A stretch of DNA of 64,000 nt. It comes from Adenanthera pavonina. Taxonomy: Eukaryota; Streptophyta; Magnoliopsida; Fabales; Fabaceae. Position 1 is the first letter of the stretch. Every line of letters begins with the position of its first letter. The notes under the pieces were generated by a model. The model saw nothing but the letters and a program-made list of their open reading frames with translations. It was not told the DNA's origin and made no database searches. The position numbers and the translations under genes are program-made. This document shows positions 1 through 13,275 of the stretch, one piece after another. The stretch lies in NCBI GenBank assembly GCA_026686845.1, contig JAIVEN010000003.1:6264501-6328500 (forward strand), in the 5' to 3' direction.

Positions 1-584
1 CAAATTACCAACCTAAAATTCTGCTATAATAATTACATTTTTACAAAATAAAATGAATAATAATTCTATCGTCTCATACTGGCATTACTTCTTCTATGCA
101 GGTTGTCGTTCTTGAAAATCAAAAGCTACATCTTGGTTTTAATCCAATGAGTATATGCCACTTCCCTTTGGCTCTTATACTTCTTTGCTATATGAAATCT
201 TTTTTTGGCTTATTAGCTACCTATGCCTTTTATTTTGCTCTAGTTTGTCCTAGACTGAATTTAATACATTGATGATTCATCTGAACTTTTTTCTCTTGTG
301 GACTAATTGTAAGCTACGTTTGGATGCAGAGAGAATGCTATAGACATGATTTTATGCTTTTATACACCTGTAAGTAGAGAATGCTTTTCTAGTTTGATTA
401 ATCTTTGTAAATTGTAACCATTTTAAAAAAAATCCTAAGTGGAATTTTTCAAAGCTGTTCTAGGTTGAGATGGCCAAACTACTGCAATATGCACCAAGGT
501 TGTCAAAATTATGAATTACTTTTAAAATTGTTTATTTACCTAACGATTAATTATAAGCTTATGTTGGGAACATTGTCTGTTTGA

Positions 585-704
585 TATTGGTGTATTCATT
601 CAAAGAAAGAGACTCCATCAATAAATTATGTAATGAATTATACATATTGGTGTATTCATTTAAAGAAAGAGACTCCATTAATAAATTGTGTAATGAATTG
701 TATG
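585..704. repeat. 60-bp tandem duplication (2 copies)
   Basis: Two adjacent 60-bp units (585-644 and 645-704), both opening with tattggtgtattcatt, differ at only a few positions. Reading through them gives a repeated peptide, but nothing around suggests a gene. It looks like a simple local duplication in intergenic or transposon DNA. Confidence 0.85.
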
Positions 705-1879
705 AATCATTGGGTCTAAGAATATTTTTATTTTTCAGATCACCAAAAAGTTGGATTCAATATTGGCAAGTTGTATTTTGAGTCAAACACCCTTTAAATA
801 ATCCCAATTTCTGTATGTATCAACATTGGATGGTAATTGAAATTTTAGTCTATAAATACTAAGAATTAGAAATAGGTCGAGCTTGAGAACTCCAATCATA
901 TTGCATTTGCAGTGATTGATATTGAAGATATTTTATGATCTAGGACATGGAAGGGCTACTAACTATGCTCCAGGAAGAAAGAAAGTTGTTATTTCTTTCT
1001 GTTGTTGGAGAGGTAATATTCTTGATGCATCTCTATGAATAATTAATGTTAACATACCAATTTATCCCCTGTTGGAAATGGGACCCAAAATGGATTTTTA
1101 TCATGTGCTATGGCTCTGTTGATTAGTCTGTTTGGCAATTAATAGGGGCATAATTTTTTTTAATGTATTAGCAATGTGTATATATTAGGAACTAAATTAT
1201 AATTGATTACTGAAATGTTTACTTTTTAATGTAATATTTATGCATTCTTGTCAACGGTATATGATAGTAATTTTTTTGAAATTTTGAGTGTTTGTATGAA
1301 GTAAGAAATAATTACTATTTCTTACTTGAAATAAGAAACAATTTACCATCCCTAAGATTGTATGTACCTTAAACGTAGGTTTTTAAATTGCTCCAAATTT
1401 ATTTAACTACATTTTATTGTATATGTGGTGCTTCATTTTGCAGTGCTTTTCAAACAAGTAACATGCTTTCTACTCCAAAGAAGACATACAAGAAGTCAAA
1501 GAAGAGTGGGCCAAAGTATATGTTAAAAGAATGTAATTTATAGATTGTTTATAATGTTTAGAAATTATTTAGAGATATTTTGTGATGACAAAATCTTATT
1601 TATTAGTCATTTGTATATTGATATTGATAAATTAATAGTAATAGATATAGACTTTTTGGGTTAATGTGTCTTTAATGTCTATACATGTATAATAGAATTG
1701 TTTGAATGGTTGAGTGACATGATTTTGTATTTTTGGGTATGCTAGAATGGTTGAAATAAGATAACAAGAAAAATGAAATTTTATATTTTAAAAATAAATG
1801 TTTGTGGAATGTTTTAAGTGTGTGCCAGAAGTCTAATCTTTGGGCACGCTTCATATTAAGAAATGTTCCTGAAAACTAG
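705..1879. other. AT-rich DNA, no gene seen
   Basis: All reading frames are short and interrupted. If the CACTA end at 2138 belongs to a large element, this stretch would be its interior. I see no recognisable transposase motif in it. Confidence 0.5.
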
Positions 1880-2138
1880 TGTTGAGGAACGTTTTGTAGT
1901 AAGAAACGTGCCGCAAGACTAGTATTTTGGAACGTTTCGTAGTAGTAAGCGTGCCACAAAACTGGTATTCCGGAACGTTTCATAATAGGAAACGTGCCCC
2001 AAGTCTGGTTTTTTGGAACGCGTCCAACAAAAAAGTAAACGTTCCAGAATGCTTGGGGAACGGTCACATATGGAACGTTTCAAAAATGTTCTGGAAGTTA
2101 AAAACCAAACGTCCCAGAAGCTCATTTCTGTAGTAGTG
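1880..2138. mobile_element. CACTA (En/Spm-like) transposon terminus with subterminal repeats
   Basis: Read on the minus strand, the sequence ending at 2138 begins CACTACTACAGAAATGAGC, the expected start of a CACTA-superfamily terminal inverted repeat. Inside it lie subterminal repeats: the motif GGAACGTTT or a close variant recurs at about 1886, 1929, 1972 and 2015, an exact 43-bp period, with inverted partners (GAAACGTGCC) between. Such arrays bind the transposase in En/Spm. The element body should extend left; no matching CACTA end is visible in 1-1880, so the other end is probably outside the window or lost. No transposase could be assigned, although a lysine-rich stretch near 1465-1535 might be a fragment. 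Confidence 0.6.
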
Positions 2139-4489
2139 TATTTTGAATATCACTTTTATTGATACAGAAATTTACATTTCTTTCCCTTATATATTTAGAA
2201 CCAAACATAGACTCTCCAAAATTTGCTTATATTTGATATCAAAGACTCTATATATTTCTTTAAAGTTTTTAATAATATAATAAATATATAATTTAATAAT
2301 ATTATATTTTTATGAAGAAAATTATACGTTTATTATGTTTAAATCGATAAATCTGGTAATAAAAAATCTGAAAATACGCACTAACTTTTTTTTTTCATTC
2401 TTTTAAATTCCCCAACTTTACAAGAACAATGCCTAATCATAATCCAAGAATACAGGTGTGCAATATCTCCAAGTTTCACTAGGGTGATGTTGTTGATCTG
2501 AATGGTTTCAAAAGGTTATCGTTAAGCCGAGCAATTCCTATATCTGTGTGGCTCACTATTAAGCTCCTCCCCATGATCAGTTGTTTTGAGTTAGACACAA
2601 TGGAAAGTGTGCAAAATGTATGTGTATAAAATAAAATCTATAGTCAGCTAAAATATCTACTAGTTATAAATTAATAATATAACTCATTTTAAATGTTATG
2701 TAATTGTATAAAATCACTTTTGGTTAGTGCACAAATAGGAACATATAAATCAAGTGCTATATTTTATGTAAATGAATAAAATCGAAACAAAGTTTTGAGC
2801 ATCCAAAAAATAGGATATTTTATATAACTCATGAACTATCAAAGCTAAAATAAATGAATGAATTTGTCTACTTCATCCTTAACATTCTTATTTTATGCCA
2901 CGCTCTCATAAAGCCTTGAACTAAATATGCTAATACTGTGTAAGGGCATAGGGCCTTTAGACAGTTAAAGAAACCGCCTAAAGCCCCCCACATATATGTT
3001 AATGAATATATAAAAAAAATGTAATCAAAAGAAAAGAAATATAAAAGAAGACAGAACAAAACCATTTTTTATATAACTTAATACATTTTTTTCCCAATGC
3101 AACTCAATAGTTATATGTCTTTAGTAGTATTTTGATTTTATCCTAACTAACCTTTTTTTAACTAAATTTCTTCCATTCCAATTTTTTTTAATAATTTTCA
3201 TCATCAATCTCTCTCAAATTGTCATATTGAGATTAATACAAATATTTTTTATGAATTAAAAAAACATTTGTATTAATCTTGATGACTAATTACTTAATTA
3301 AAAAAATGTTATCTATTAAAAGCAAAATGTTATAATTACTTAATTCTAAAACTTTGATAATTAATTTCACAACTTATGAATTAAAAAAAATGGTGTGAGA
3401 ATTGATAAGTTATGATATACCAAACCTCTTTAACAATTTTCTCTTAACTTTTTTGTATGACCCTAATATTGGGAGTAAATCAAAGCTTGCCATGTGAAGC
3501 AATGTCGCTAAGAGTGAAATAGACCAAACTATACAAACTCCTCAGCAATTCACATGATTTTTCAAATTTTGTTTCATTTTTTAAATATTGACATAATAAA
3601 ACATTAAAAAAGCCCATGCATTAATAAGAGTAAGAGGTGTTTGATCTACTTTTGTAGCTCATGCTTGAGTGTCTTTACTTCTTTAGGAGTCATGCTCTTG
3701 ACACACTCTTGACGGTCTACTAGGACAACTAATACATTATATCTTTCCCTTGCATAAAATGGATAAAAGTTGCTTGAGCACACAGAATGTAGTGCAAACA
3801 CTTTCCTCTAGACAATTGAAAAGAACTTAAGAGGAAAAGGAAACTTCTTCAAAGCTTCAATATGCAATCAATCATTTTTATCACTAACTTGAATATTTTG
3901 CATCTAGTTAGTTCTCGGCATCAAAGTACGATACACTAATTGGTTGATTTAAGCACCCAAATGCAATATACAATGGTATTTCAAAATCATAATTTGCAAA
4001 AATATAAGGATTAAAATAATTTTTCCGCCCTGTCCACCTTCAGTTTCTCGGCCGTATCGTGAAAGATTACTTCCTAAAAATAATGAAAATGCCACTTGTC
4101 ACCATAGAAAAACAAAGTTTAAAACTAAGCGCAGAAACCAACAACAACCAAGAAAGACATCAACTTTCAGGATAGTACCTTATGCCTGGAATAGAAATGA
4201 AAGTATCATCAAAGCAATCCAAAATACCAGCTTCCTTCAATGAATTCCAGCACCAGATCTCTAACATCTCGATTCTCAGGACTAAGCAACGAAAAAATTA
4301 TGCTATGCCATAAGGATGTATAGGACTATATAACATATGATTATGATATACCTAAAGAATAATTATGTGATATTTAAAAGGATGAGTATGATGTGCTTTA
4401 CATAAACTACAGAAAAGCTCAAATAGAAAAGATATAACTTGAAAATATAATGTTATAGTATGAAAATATGATAAATAGTCTAAGATATA
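2139..4489. other. Intergenic, no confident gene
   Basis: AT-rich sequence with many stop codons in all frames. Around 4020-4290 the minus strand has a slightly higher GC content and short coding-like stretches separated by an intron-like acceptor. The frame also contains stops and I recognise no family, so it is not called a gene. Confidence 0.5.
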
Positions 4490-5300
4490 TGTTTTGGATG
4501 AAGAAAAGGGTAAAAAGGAAAATTTTCAGTTTATGGACATAAAACATACGAATTTGCAAAATGGTCCCCACAAGAAAAATTATTTACAGTTTGATTTCTG
4601 AAAAAATTTATGAAAGGCCCAAAAAGAAAAGTTATTTGCATTTTGATCTCTCATATGGGCAATTTCATAATGTTAAGAAATTTATGTCAAAATATGCCTT
4701 TTGATTTGCTGGACCCCAGTGGTATAATGTATTAAGTTTAAAGGAATTAATTTAAAAAAATTGACTGAAGAATGTAGTGGAAATTATACTACAAAAGAAA
4801 AAGGTATTGTGAGTCTCACAAAAATTAAAAAAAAGTAAAAAAAAGTATGTGGGTCTCATATTAATACTGATTGAAATAGGATATTAAATTAAAAGTAGAT
4901 CTAAATATAGTTATATCATGTATTCATAAAGTAATAAAATACTGCAAAAATAATTTTACTTGTCTAAATATAAAGTAAACCAGTATAAAATATATCTGAA
5001 CTAAGAAAAATATGATTTCATTTGGATAACTTTTCCTCTCACTTAGGTGTGATTTTCAGCATGTGTTGAGAGGGGAATATTTTATTATTTTTATGAATTC
5101 TCTTGAACTTTCTTGAAGAACACTTGGACCAATTGTGTGATTTTGCTTTCTCTACAGATACTCCCCTGTTTGGCCGACTTTAAGCGTAAGAAAAGAGAGA
5201 AGAAGCAGCTGCTGAAACATAAGAAAAGGAAGAGGGAGACGTGAGGGAGAAAAAGAAGAAAGGAGAAGAGCAAGCCAAGCCAAAAATTTAAGTAAGTTTA
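4490..5300 (+). repeat. Dispersed LTR-like repeat, copy 1
   Basis: This stretch shares a series of colinear phrases with 57640-58400: runs of the type 'aatttggtccc ... gaaattatttg', then 'gtgggtctcat' or 'gtgagtcccac', then a TGTTGAGAGGGG-like stretch, then 'actcccctgtttggccgac' against 'actccttccttggccgac', followed by purine-rich AAGAGAGAA sequence. The order and spacing are kept over about 0.8 kb, so both come from one repeat family. The layout resembles the U3/R/5' leader part of a gypsy-type LTR, but no TG...CA boundaries, primer site or pol sequence could be fixed. Confidence 0.55.
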
Positions 5301-8300
5301 TTTCTTAATATTTCAAGGTTTCTAGCTCTAGTTTGAGTAGTTTAGCTTGGTTTAGTTAAGTATTTTCTCCCTCTCTCTAAGCTTGAATTCCTACTATGTA
5401 GAAAAATGGATTCATACATAAAATTAAAAGAAAGCATGAGAAAATGTAAGAAAAGTATGATTGGCATGAGTAATAGCAAGTTACGAAGAAATCTTTTTCT
5501 TTCCTCTTCTTGAAGTAATTTTGGCCAGAAGTAAAAGCTAGGGAGGAGTGAGAATTTCATGAAATTGATGGTAAAAATGGATTCTACATTGTTGAAGTAG
5601 TTAAAGAGAAGCCTTGGCTTCAAAAGAAAGACAAAAACAAAGAATATGAATTTTAGGGTTTATTTGGTTTTTTAAGACTTGACATTAGGATTTAGTTAAT
5701 TAAGCAAGTATTTGATGGTGTCTTTAGGTTTGAGATAGTCTAAGGAGACATTTGGAAGTTTTAGAAAAAAATCTAAACATAAAGGAAAACATCAAAGGTA
5801 GCTTTTACATTTATTACTTTTACATTATTTTAAGTAGATTTTATGAAAATATATGTTTGCCACATTGTTGTCTTGATATTTTATGATTGATTTTGGCTGT
5901 TTTTATATAATAATTTTACCTTAGAATGTCCATTTTTTGAAGAAAAACTCTTTCAAAATTTTTACTGATAATATGATATATTATGTTATTAAATGTATCA
6001 AAGTGGTTTGAATGATGTTTTGATAATTATATGATGATATAATTGCATAAATGTAATTGCTACTAAGATCGTTATAATCTCATCATCCCAAATATTAACC
6101 TTGTTAGGGTCAAGCAATGTAAGGAATTCAAGAAGAGTAAGGAGGGAGAGAATGATGAATAATTTGATAATACAAGTTATTATGTATTATTTTGAAAATA
6201 TGTATAAATTTATGTATGAAGTATAATTTTTGTAATTATATATGTTCATCCTCCTTTGGATATCTTAAATTATTTGGAATGAATATTGAATGAGTTTTGG
6301 TATTATAGAAATATTATAAGACCAAATAATTAGTATATGATCATAAAATGACCCTTTGGTGTACTATAAAGTTAGACATAGCAACTTTATTTAAAACAGG
6401 GTATAATGTATAAAAGATGTATATAATTTGAAAGTAGGCAGAATCAGCTTTTTAAAAAGTTAACATCTAAATTGGTTAAGTAAAGATTTATGGTGAATTT
6501 TCAAAATTAGGGATCAAAATTGAATAGTGTTGAAAAACTGAAATTCATATTGTGAACACTATTTATTTTAAAAGTCAATATAAAATCATATAGTGCTCCA
6601 AAAATTTAATGGTTTATATATATAAAAAGATGTCAATTTAAGTTTGATATGTTACTAATTAGAATATAATTAAAGCTATACAATAAGAGTTATATAAGTT
6701 TTTTTAAAACTATTATAGTAAAGGTTATGTTCTGACCATTAATAATTTAATTTGATATTTTGCCAGTTTAAGTTAAATAGATATATAAAATAAAAATATA
6801 TAGAAAATAGATATATGGGGCTTTCAAATGATATAAAAATTGCATGAAACCATTTAATGAATGATGAGATATGAATTTTTAATTTTATGGTCAGAATTGA
6901 GATAGAAATTGGAAAGTAGAAATGAATAGTAAAATTTAAAAAATAAATTGTATGAATTTGTTTGATAAAGTTTCGGTTTCATATTTTTTTCATAAAATTC
7001 AAGATGTTCTTGATTTTTAGAGACTTGAATAATAGTAAAAAAAATTTTATGCATTTAGTTATAAGTTTTTAATTTTTTCTGTGCAATTGGTGAAATAATG
7101 CATAGAAAACATTTTTTTAAATTTTGCTATTTTCATTTGTTCAGACTCTCAAAAATTATTATAATGCATCCAAATGAGACAATATTCACGGAAAGAGTAT
7201 TCAAAAGTGAGGTGATGATGATTGGTGTGGTCTGTAATATCTGAATTGAATTTTATCACCAGACTGTCAACTAAACAAATAGTGTTTGGCAAAAACAAAC
7301 GAGCATATCTCCTTAGAGGTATATATCTTTTTTCTTTTAATCTTTCATGCATAAATTAGAAGAACATCCACATAATTTTAACTATATTTGATGTATATAT
7401 AACTTGCTCGAATATAACCCGATATATATATATATATAGAGAGAGAGACATATTGTTGCAGCTGATTTAATATCTCGAATTAACCAGAGACTGCCAGAAA
7501 GACATAAGCAGATGAAAAACCACGAAATATATTTCTGGATTAGAAGTCCACCGACGAACAAAATATTGGATTCCCTGCTGAAATGAAATTGATCAGAATT
7601 ACTTTTGGTATTGGTTTATCATTATTCATATATATCAGCAAAGCTTGGGTTATTGCCCAGTGTAACAACTTGCTTTTAACTCCCTATATGCTCCAGTCCT
7701 TTGTGTTTAGCACCAGTTGTAACAGCTAGCTGGTTCGGAATGAATTCTGATGCCCATTGTATCATCAACATCAATTCATATGCTCCAGTCCGCAACAAGT
7801 TTATTTGCAGGTGGTCCAACTGGAAAGTCATCCTCTGCATCCGTTATATGTATATACTCATTAGTTGTTAGTTTATATCTTTATGCAGCTAATCCTATCC
7901 AACACCCTCCAAATCAGTCCACCTCGATCCATGCATAAGGAACCAGCAAAGTTGCTTCTTGTCGACACAAGTAGATGTTTAGAAACAACATCATTTGTAA
8001 GTCAAGAAACAAAATGACAAATGGTGTTTAACTCTCATGGAAATTGAACTAACAACTGTATTGCTAGAGAGGCTAACTACACCACACAGAACTAGGATAA
8101 TGGATGCCCCAGCAGTCTGCAGGTTGTTGATTGCTAATTAACCTCCTCTTTTTTTACTGTGGAAATTTACAAGATTTTCCTCTCTAATGCCACAACTCGT
8201 TATTAATTAATTAGTATTAAATAAAAACACTTTATACTAAGTTCTAATACATATGTTTAATTTCCCTGGTTATGTGCCCTTGCATATGCAGTTTGAGTAG

Positions 8301-9418
8301 ACGGGAAAGCATATGCGATCTCCGATTGAGTATTTAACTTCCGCATTTGGTTTTTTTTTTCGTGAGTTTACTGGCTTAACTCTGAAGTGCTTAACTCTTC
8401 TAATGAATTGAGTTCAAAATCTTCTCATTCCACTTTAGTTAAAACTTATGTATTAGGCACATCGAAATACTATTGTATATAAAAAAGAAAAAAAAACTTA
8501 TGAAATAAATCTCAAGTTTATTAATAAGGAGTTAGATTTATACAGTATACTTTTAATCTCTTAATTTTATATTAGATTTTATTTTACGTTTAGTACAAAA
8601 TGGGAATAGGAATACGAACGGAACAATAATGGAAATGGAAAAAAGCTTTTCAAGAAACGTCCTTTCCTAACCCAAATTATGATTGCATACCTAGTTAGGA
8701 AAACATATTCTTTTTCCATAAAAATATTAGGATTATAATTTTAAGTTATTTGGTTATTTATTAAAGAAGATTTTGTAAAAAAAAATTGCTTTTCTAAAAA
8801 AGTAGGCCTTTTTCCCAACGTTTTTGGAAGAAATTATTTTCCCATAATTCTAGGGAAGTAGCTTTTTCTAGTAATCCATCTTCCATCATATTAAACATAC
8901 TAAACATGTTTAGTTAGAAACTTCTTTTCCAATTCTCTTTCAAAAAAAGTACTTTCCTACATACAAAATATATTCTATTAATTTTATTTAGTTTTTTTAT
9001 TCTTTAATTTTTAAAATATAATAAAAAATTTTCTTTTCTCTAACACTATTAAGATAGTTAACAAAAAAATATTTACAAAGCATTCCCAATATTTATTGAT
9101 GAAGCATCCACTGATTTTTGTACATTTATCCAGCTCATACATATATATATATATGTATATTACAAAAAAAAACCACTCACGATTACTCTCTTCTTTTGAC
9201 TTCTTGCTTATGCTTCTACCTCATCTCTCTTTCCGTCTTTTTCTTTCTCTTCCTCTGAGCATTTCCTCCCTCATCTCTCTCCAATAATCCATGGAATTGC
9301 AGAATTCAAAAGGTTGAAATAAAAGTTACAGGTAGTTTCACCTGTAAATCATTGAAATGAGGGATAGCAAATTCCCTCTACAAATTATTTTCCAGCCAGG
9401 ATGATTATTTTTTCTTCC
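5301..9418. other. Intergenic, AT-rich, no gene seen
   Basis: It may contain further decayed LTR sequence (about 5.3-7.1 kb). Short frames exist on both strands without family resemblance. Minus-strand sequence at about 7690-7840 reads as short acidic coding-like stretches but is broken by stops and not recognised. Confidence 0.5.
7421..7449. repeat. (TA)n-(GA)n microsatellite
   Basis: An alternating TA run passes directly into a GAGAGA run. It is a simple sequence repeat with no gene attached. Confidence 0.85.
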
Positions 9419-10162
9419 AAGAATGTATTTGGTTTGAAGGAAATTGAATTTTTTAAGGGGGTGGAGATTAGAGGAAGTTAAATTCCCCTTATTTGATTGA
9501 AAAAATTGAAAGGGATTTGAAAAAATTTAGGGCCTGTTTGGTTTTATTTCTGAAAAAAGTTTTTCTATTTTCGAAAATAGAAAACTCAAAAAACTTGTTT
9601 GACAAATCTGTTTTTTATAAACTGTTCTGGAAAATAGAAAAATAGAAAAACAGAAAACTCAGAATACCTTTAAGGTGTTTTGTAGTTTTTATTCTGGAAA
9701 ACACAATGAAAGGTGAGAAACATCCACCTCATTAATGGTAAAGTTATAAATTTTGAATAACTAATTTATCACTCGCTAGTTATGATTTTAAGAACAATTA
9801 TTCAAATATATTTTTTTGTTTTCTTGTTTTCAAAACTTATTCTCGAAAACAGTTTTATAAAACTGTTCTCAGAACAATAAAACAGAAAATACTGTCAAAC
9901 ATGCTCTTAATCTCTTCCAATTTCCTCCCCCATCCATTTATAAATTTTCTAAATTAATATTTTTAGGAGAGAGAGTATTTTTTAGTTAATCCCCTTTTAA
10001 ATCAAACAAAATTTCATTAAATTCCTCTAATCCTCCTTCCAATTTCACCAATAAAAAAATTTTAAAATTTTTCCGATCATTTCCCTCTTAATCCTCTCCA
10101 TTAAAAGTTTTTCCAATTCTCTTTCCTCCAATTTCTTCAGTTGATCCAAACAGACTTTTAAG
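9419..10162 (-). mobile_element. Tourist-like MITE, split by a second MITE
   Basis: Read on the minus strand this matches the MITE at 48099-48445: both start with a TTTGTTTGG or TCTGTTTGG-type end, carry purine-rich GGATTGGAGG-like blocks, share the phrase AAATACTCTCTC near the middle and end in the complementary pyrimidine-rich form. After removing the nested 377-bp insert the length (about 365 bp) agrees with the other copy (347 bp). The outer ends have drifted, so the boundaries are approximate and no clean target duplication is visible. Confidence 0.65.
9530..9906. mobile_element. Nested MITE with TTA target duplication
   Basis: A 377-bp element starts GGGCCTGTTTGG and ends in CAAACATGCTC, flanked on both sides by TTA (9527-9529 and 9907-9909). 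The ends are imperfect inverted repeats that continue inward (TTTATTTCTG against its complement CAGAAAATA). TTA duplications and GGGCCTGTTTGG-like ends are typical of PIF/Harbinger-derived Tourist MITEs. It sits inside the older MITE of 9419-10162, so it inserted later. Confidence 0.75.
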
Positions 10163-10563
10163 AGAATTGGCTCCTAAATGATCGATAGCCTGTTTGGATT
10201 GATCTATTAAGCGCTTATGAGGTCAAAAAAAACACTTATTAGTCAATTCCCAAACACCTACCTAAATTGCATAATTGCTTATCCCAAAATAAGCTCGATT
10301 TAAATTAAGGTTGGCTTTGGTAGCTTTTGATAATCACTTTTGGGAATAATATGACCGTTAGAAGCATTAAATGAGCTCATTACTTTTTTATCAATCCATT
10401 TGCCCAAAATCGCCCCACCTTTCCTTTTGTCTCTCATCAGTCTTCTTCTTCGGCCATTTGCTACCTAGCCATCGTTGACTTTCTGCTTGGTTCTTTTCTA
10501 CTTGGACTGTCACTACGTTCAACCGTCATCGGCCTCCCACAAACTCTTCCATAGCTGTTGTTC

Positions 10564-11990
10564 GCCACCAGGCTATACCGCAAGCGTATGGGTCGAGGTT
10601 TAGTAAAGTGATGAGTGAGTATCGTTTCCACAGGGATTTAGATCACAAAGTGGTCAAACATTAGACATTGCATTTTCGATTAATTTGAGCAACATAAATT
10701 AAAAGTTCACTATTCAATTAACATCAACTATGCATAACAAGCGTATAAAATTAGCGACAAGGACACTTAGGACTTAAAAAATTCAAAGAGATCTAGGATT
10801 ATTCATTCCCCTTGTATTTCATGAATACCCGCTTAAGCTCTTTTTACAATTGTTCTTAATGCAAAATTATATTAGTCAAGATGCTAATTTAACTATCTGT
10901 GTTCTCTCGAATCTACAAATAACTGTTCAGTTTAATTAATTTAGTAATCTCTTAACTAGTTAATTAAACTCTCATATTCACTTCAAATCCTAAATCACTA
11001 TATGAGGTTAGTGAGTATATCTCTACTCCACTAACACAACTCGTCACTTAACTAAGCAAGATTCTAGTTCTCACATGATCCAACTCAAGTTCTCTATGTA
11101 AGTTAACTCTCTCAAGCATAACTTACATAAACTAGACAATCTTATTGATGGCCAAGCAATAAGAGGCATTAAGAGTAGAGTTAAATCAATATAAAGATTG
11201 CATTAATCACAATTATAATAGAGAAATGAATGTTCAATCCATACAAGAGTTCAGAATAATCCTAGAAATGGAGTACTAGCCACTCATGTTCAACAACTTC
11301 ATAACCATGTGTATCCCAATCAACATCATTATTGAACAAAAGCGAGATAAAAAGGAAGGAAATGCAAGAGAACCAAGGGGGAAGCTAAAATCTCCTCAAA
11401 CTTCAAACCCTAGCTTCAATCTCCTTCAAGAAGCAAGCCTTAGCACACCCAAGCTTCTCCAAGGTGAGTTCTCCAAGTCTCTCTCGTGCCCTCGCTCTCT
11501 ATCCCCGACTATCTCTTCAATCCCCCTTAAGAATACAGCGTTAGAGTGAAGCTTTGCGTTTTGCTGAAGAGGGGTTCGCGCCGCGGCTATAGGATTCTGG
11601 CCGCGGCCTCATATCATCCGGATGTTTTGTTTTGATCACTGCTTGTCATGAGGCCGCGGCCTCATATCATGTAGTAGCGGCGTGGTGAGCTCGGGCTTAA
11701 CCATTTTTATTTCTCTATCTGCTTGAGGCCGTGGCTTCATTCTTTCAAGCCGCGGCGTGGACTCTCCAGAAGCGTATTCCCTCCTTTTTCTGTGATCTCC
11801 TAAGGGGCGTACTCCAATGCTCTCCCATGATGCCTACAATAAAGATGAGGATTTAAAATCTTTCATGGGGATAAAATAATGCATAATAAGACAAAAATAT
11901 ACTATCATGCATTATTAGGATTATACTCCACATTTTCCTATCCTGAGTATCAAATATGTACCTATATGAATGTGTAACTCAAGGAAAATG
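10564..11990. repeat. Probable insertion inside the Harbinger element
   Basis: The flanks carry related phrases: 'catcggcctcccacaaactc' before and 'catcggccacctacaaactc' after, so the Harbinger 5' region seems interrupted or locally duplicated. The insert opens with a 'taccgcaagcgtatgggtcgagg ... atcgtttccacaggga' phrase that I recall as common in dicot repeat DNA. It contains no convincing long frame; the plus-strand frame at 11286-11549 has no recognisable domain. Exact ends and class are uncertain. Confidence 0.4.
11575..11765. repeat. GC-rich CCGCGG-containing short repeats
   Basis: The palindrome CCGCGG recurs several times within 190 bp in otherwise AT-rich DNA, and the phrase gccgcggcctcatatcat occurs twice exactly, with further decayed copies. 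Dense CpG sites and palindromes stand out against the surroundings. No gene is attached. Confidence 0.7.
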
Positions 11991-13275
11991 TGCTGAATTG
12001 ATGTAATTTGGTATGATTAACAGCTGTCATCTTCTCTTCTCCTTTGGTTATCACCGTGTCAAACCCCCATCGGCCACCTACAAACTCCCCCATGGCCGTC
12101 CTCTGCCTTCTCGTTCCTTTCTCACCACCGCGTCTTAGATCCAGTCAACCTCACGGCTACAGTCGTCCAGAAAATCATACTCTGCCTTGACCTATCTTCC
12201 TCATCATCGCCGTGAACTCTACCTTCTCTTAGATTTCTAACCACCGCGTCTCAAAACCACTCGGCCTCGCTACCACAGTCATCCAATCGTACTCTGCCTT
12301 GTCCTTTGTTTCTCATCCTTGCCGTGAAATCTCGTCGGCGTTTGGAGAATCCTGCGAGGCACTTCCTGGCGTTATCACTGTAGGTGCCTTCAATCTTTGG
12401 ATCTGGGACATAAGGTATGTTCTACTAACAATATTGCTTGATCTGTCGGAGTTGGACTTAAATCCGTGTATTTGTCCTCCATATAAATATGATTTCCCCT
12501 GATCTGATATGTCTCATACTCCACTATGATTTGCTTGCAGCTCCATTGTTGTCCGTGTGTGTGTTGCCTTGTCATGTGTCTGCTACCTCTGTGGGTGTGC
12601 TTGCTCTGTGAGTACCCTCTATCCTGCCCTTTGTTTCAGTTCTGCTCTATGCTAAAAAGAAACCAAAATGTAATGGCTTGCTTGGTGGGTGTGCTTGCTC
12701 GGTGTCCTAAAGTTGGTTGTTTTCTGATATACATTCCTAGTTAGTGGAGTGTAGTTTGATTTGAATATTTGCATCTCAACTCTTTTCTGTTTTCATTATC
12801 CTCATTATGTGCTTTTATTGGCTGTCATTTGTTTTGTTACAATGCTATGCTAGATTCTTGCCTTCTTTGGTAAGCAGGGATTCCCAACTCTTTTTTTTTT
12901 CCTTTATGATTATTTGTTATGTGTCCTTTTGGAAAAGCTACTATCATTTTTCTATTATTTGATTAAAAAAATCCTTAATAAGTCCTTCCTTTTTAGTTTT
13001 ATTTCTGTGAGATGAAATGGTATGAAAGAATTGATTCATGTTCAATGGTTGATTTGTTTTTTTTGTAGTAGTGTGTATATTTATTTTGCATTTGTGTGAT
13101 CTACAATCTCCCAGCGTGTGAGGTGTTATGTCCTTCATTTAAAGTCAACAAATATATAAGAAGCATCAATTGGGGAATCTGACTAAATGTACAAATATTG
13201 ATTACCAGTTGATTGTATTTTTAGGTGTTATAAAAGTGTTGGATTCTTTTAGCTAAACTTTTTGTTTATAGAGTC
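11991..13275 (+). other. Harbinger 5' non-coding region
   Basis: Upstream of the first element gene. It has internal degenerate repeats ('accgcgtct', 'ctctgccttg') and a plausible untranslated intron (donor near 12416, acceptor near 12540). No protein-coding frame of recognisable family is present. Confidence 0.4.

Noticed and set aside
2400..2600. Minus-strand frame reading GRSLIVSHTDIGIARLNDN
   Set aside because: Short, no start or splice context, and not recognised; it may be chance or an old gene remnant.
4020..4290. Minus-strand coding-like pieces with an intron-like acceptor (stretch reading VRDLVLEFIEGSWYFG)
   Set aside because: Double stops in the frame, no phase-compatible join between the pieces, and no family I can name.
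7690..7850. Minus-strand acidic stretch (DAEDDFPVGPPANK)
   Set aside because: Stops follow within about 20 codons and no neighbouring exon was found.
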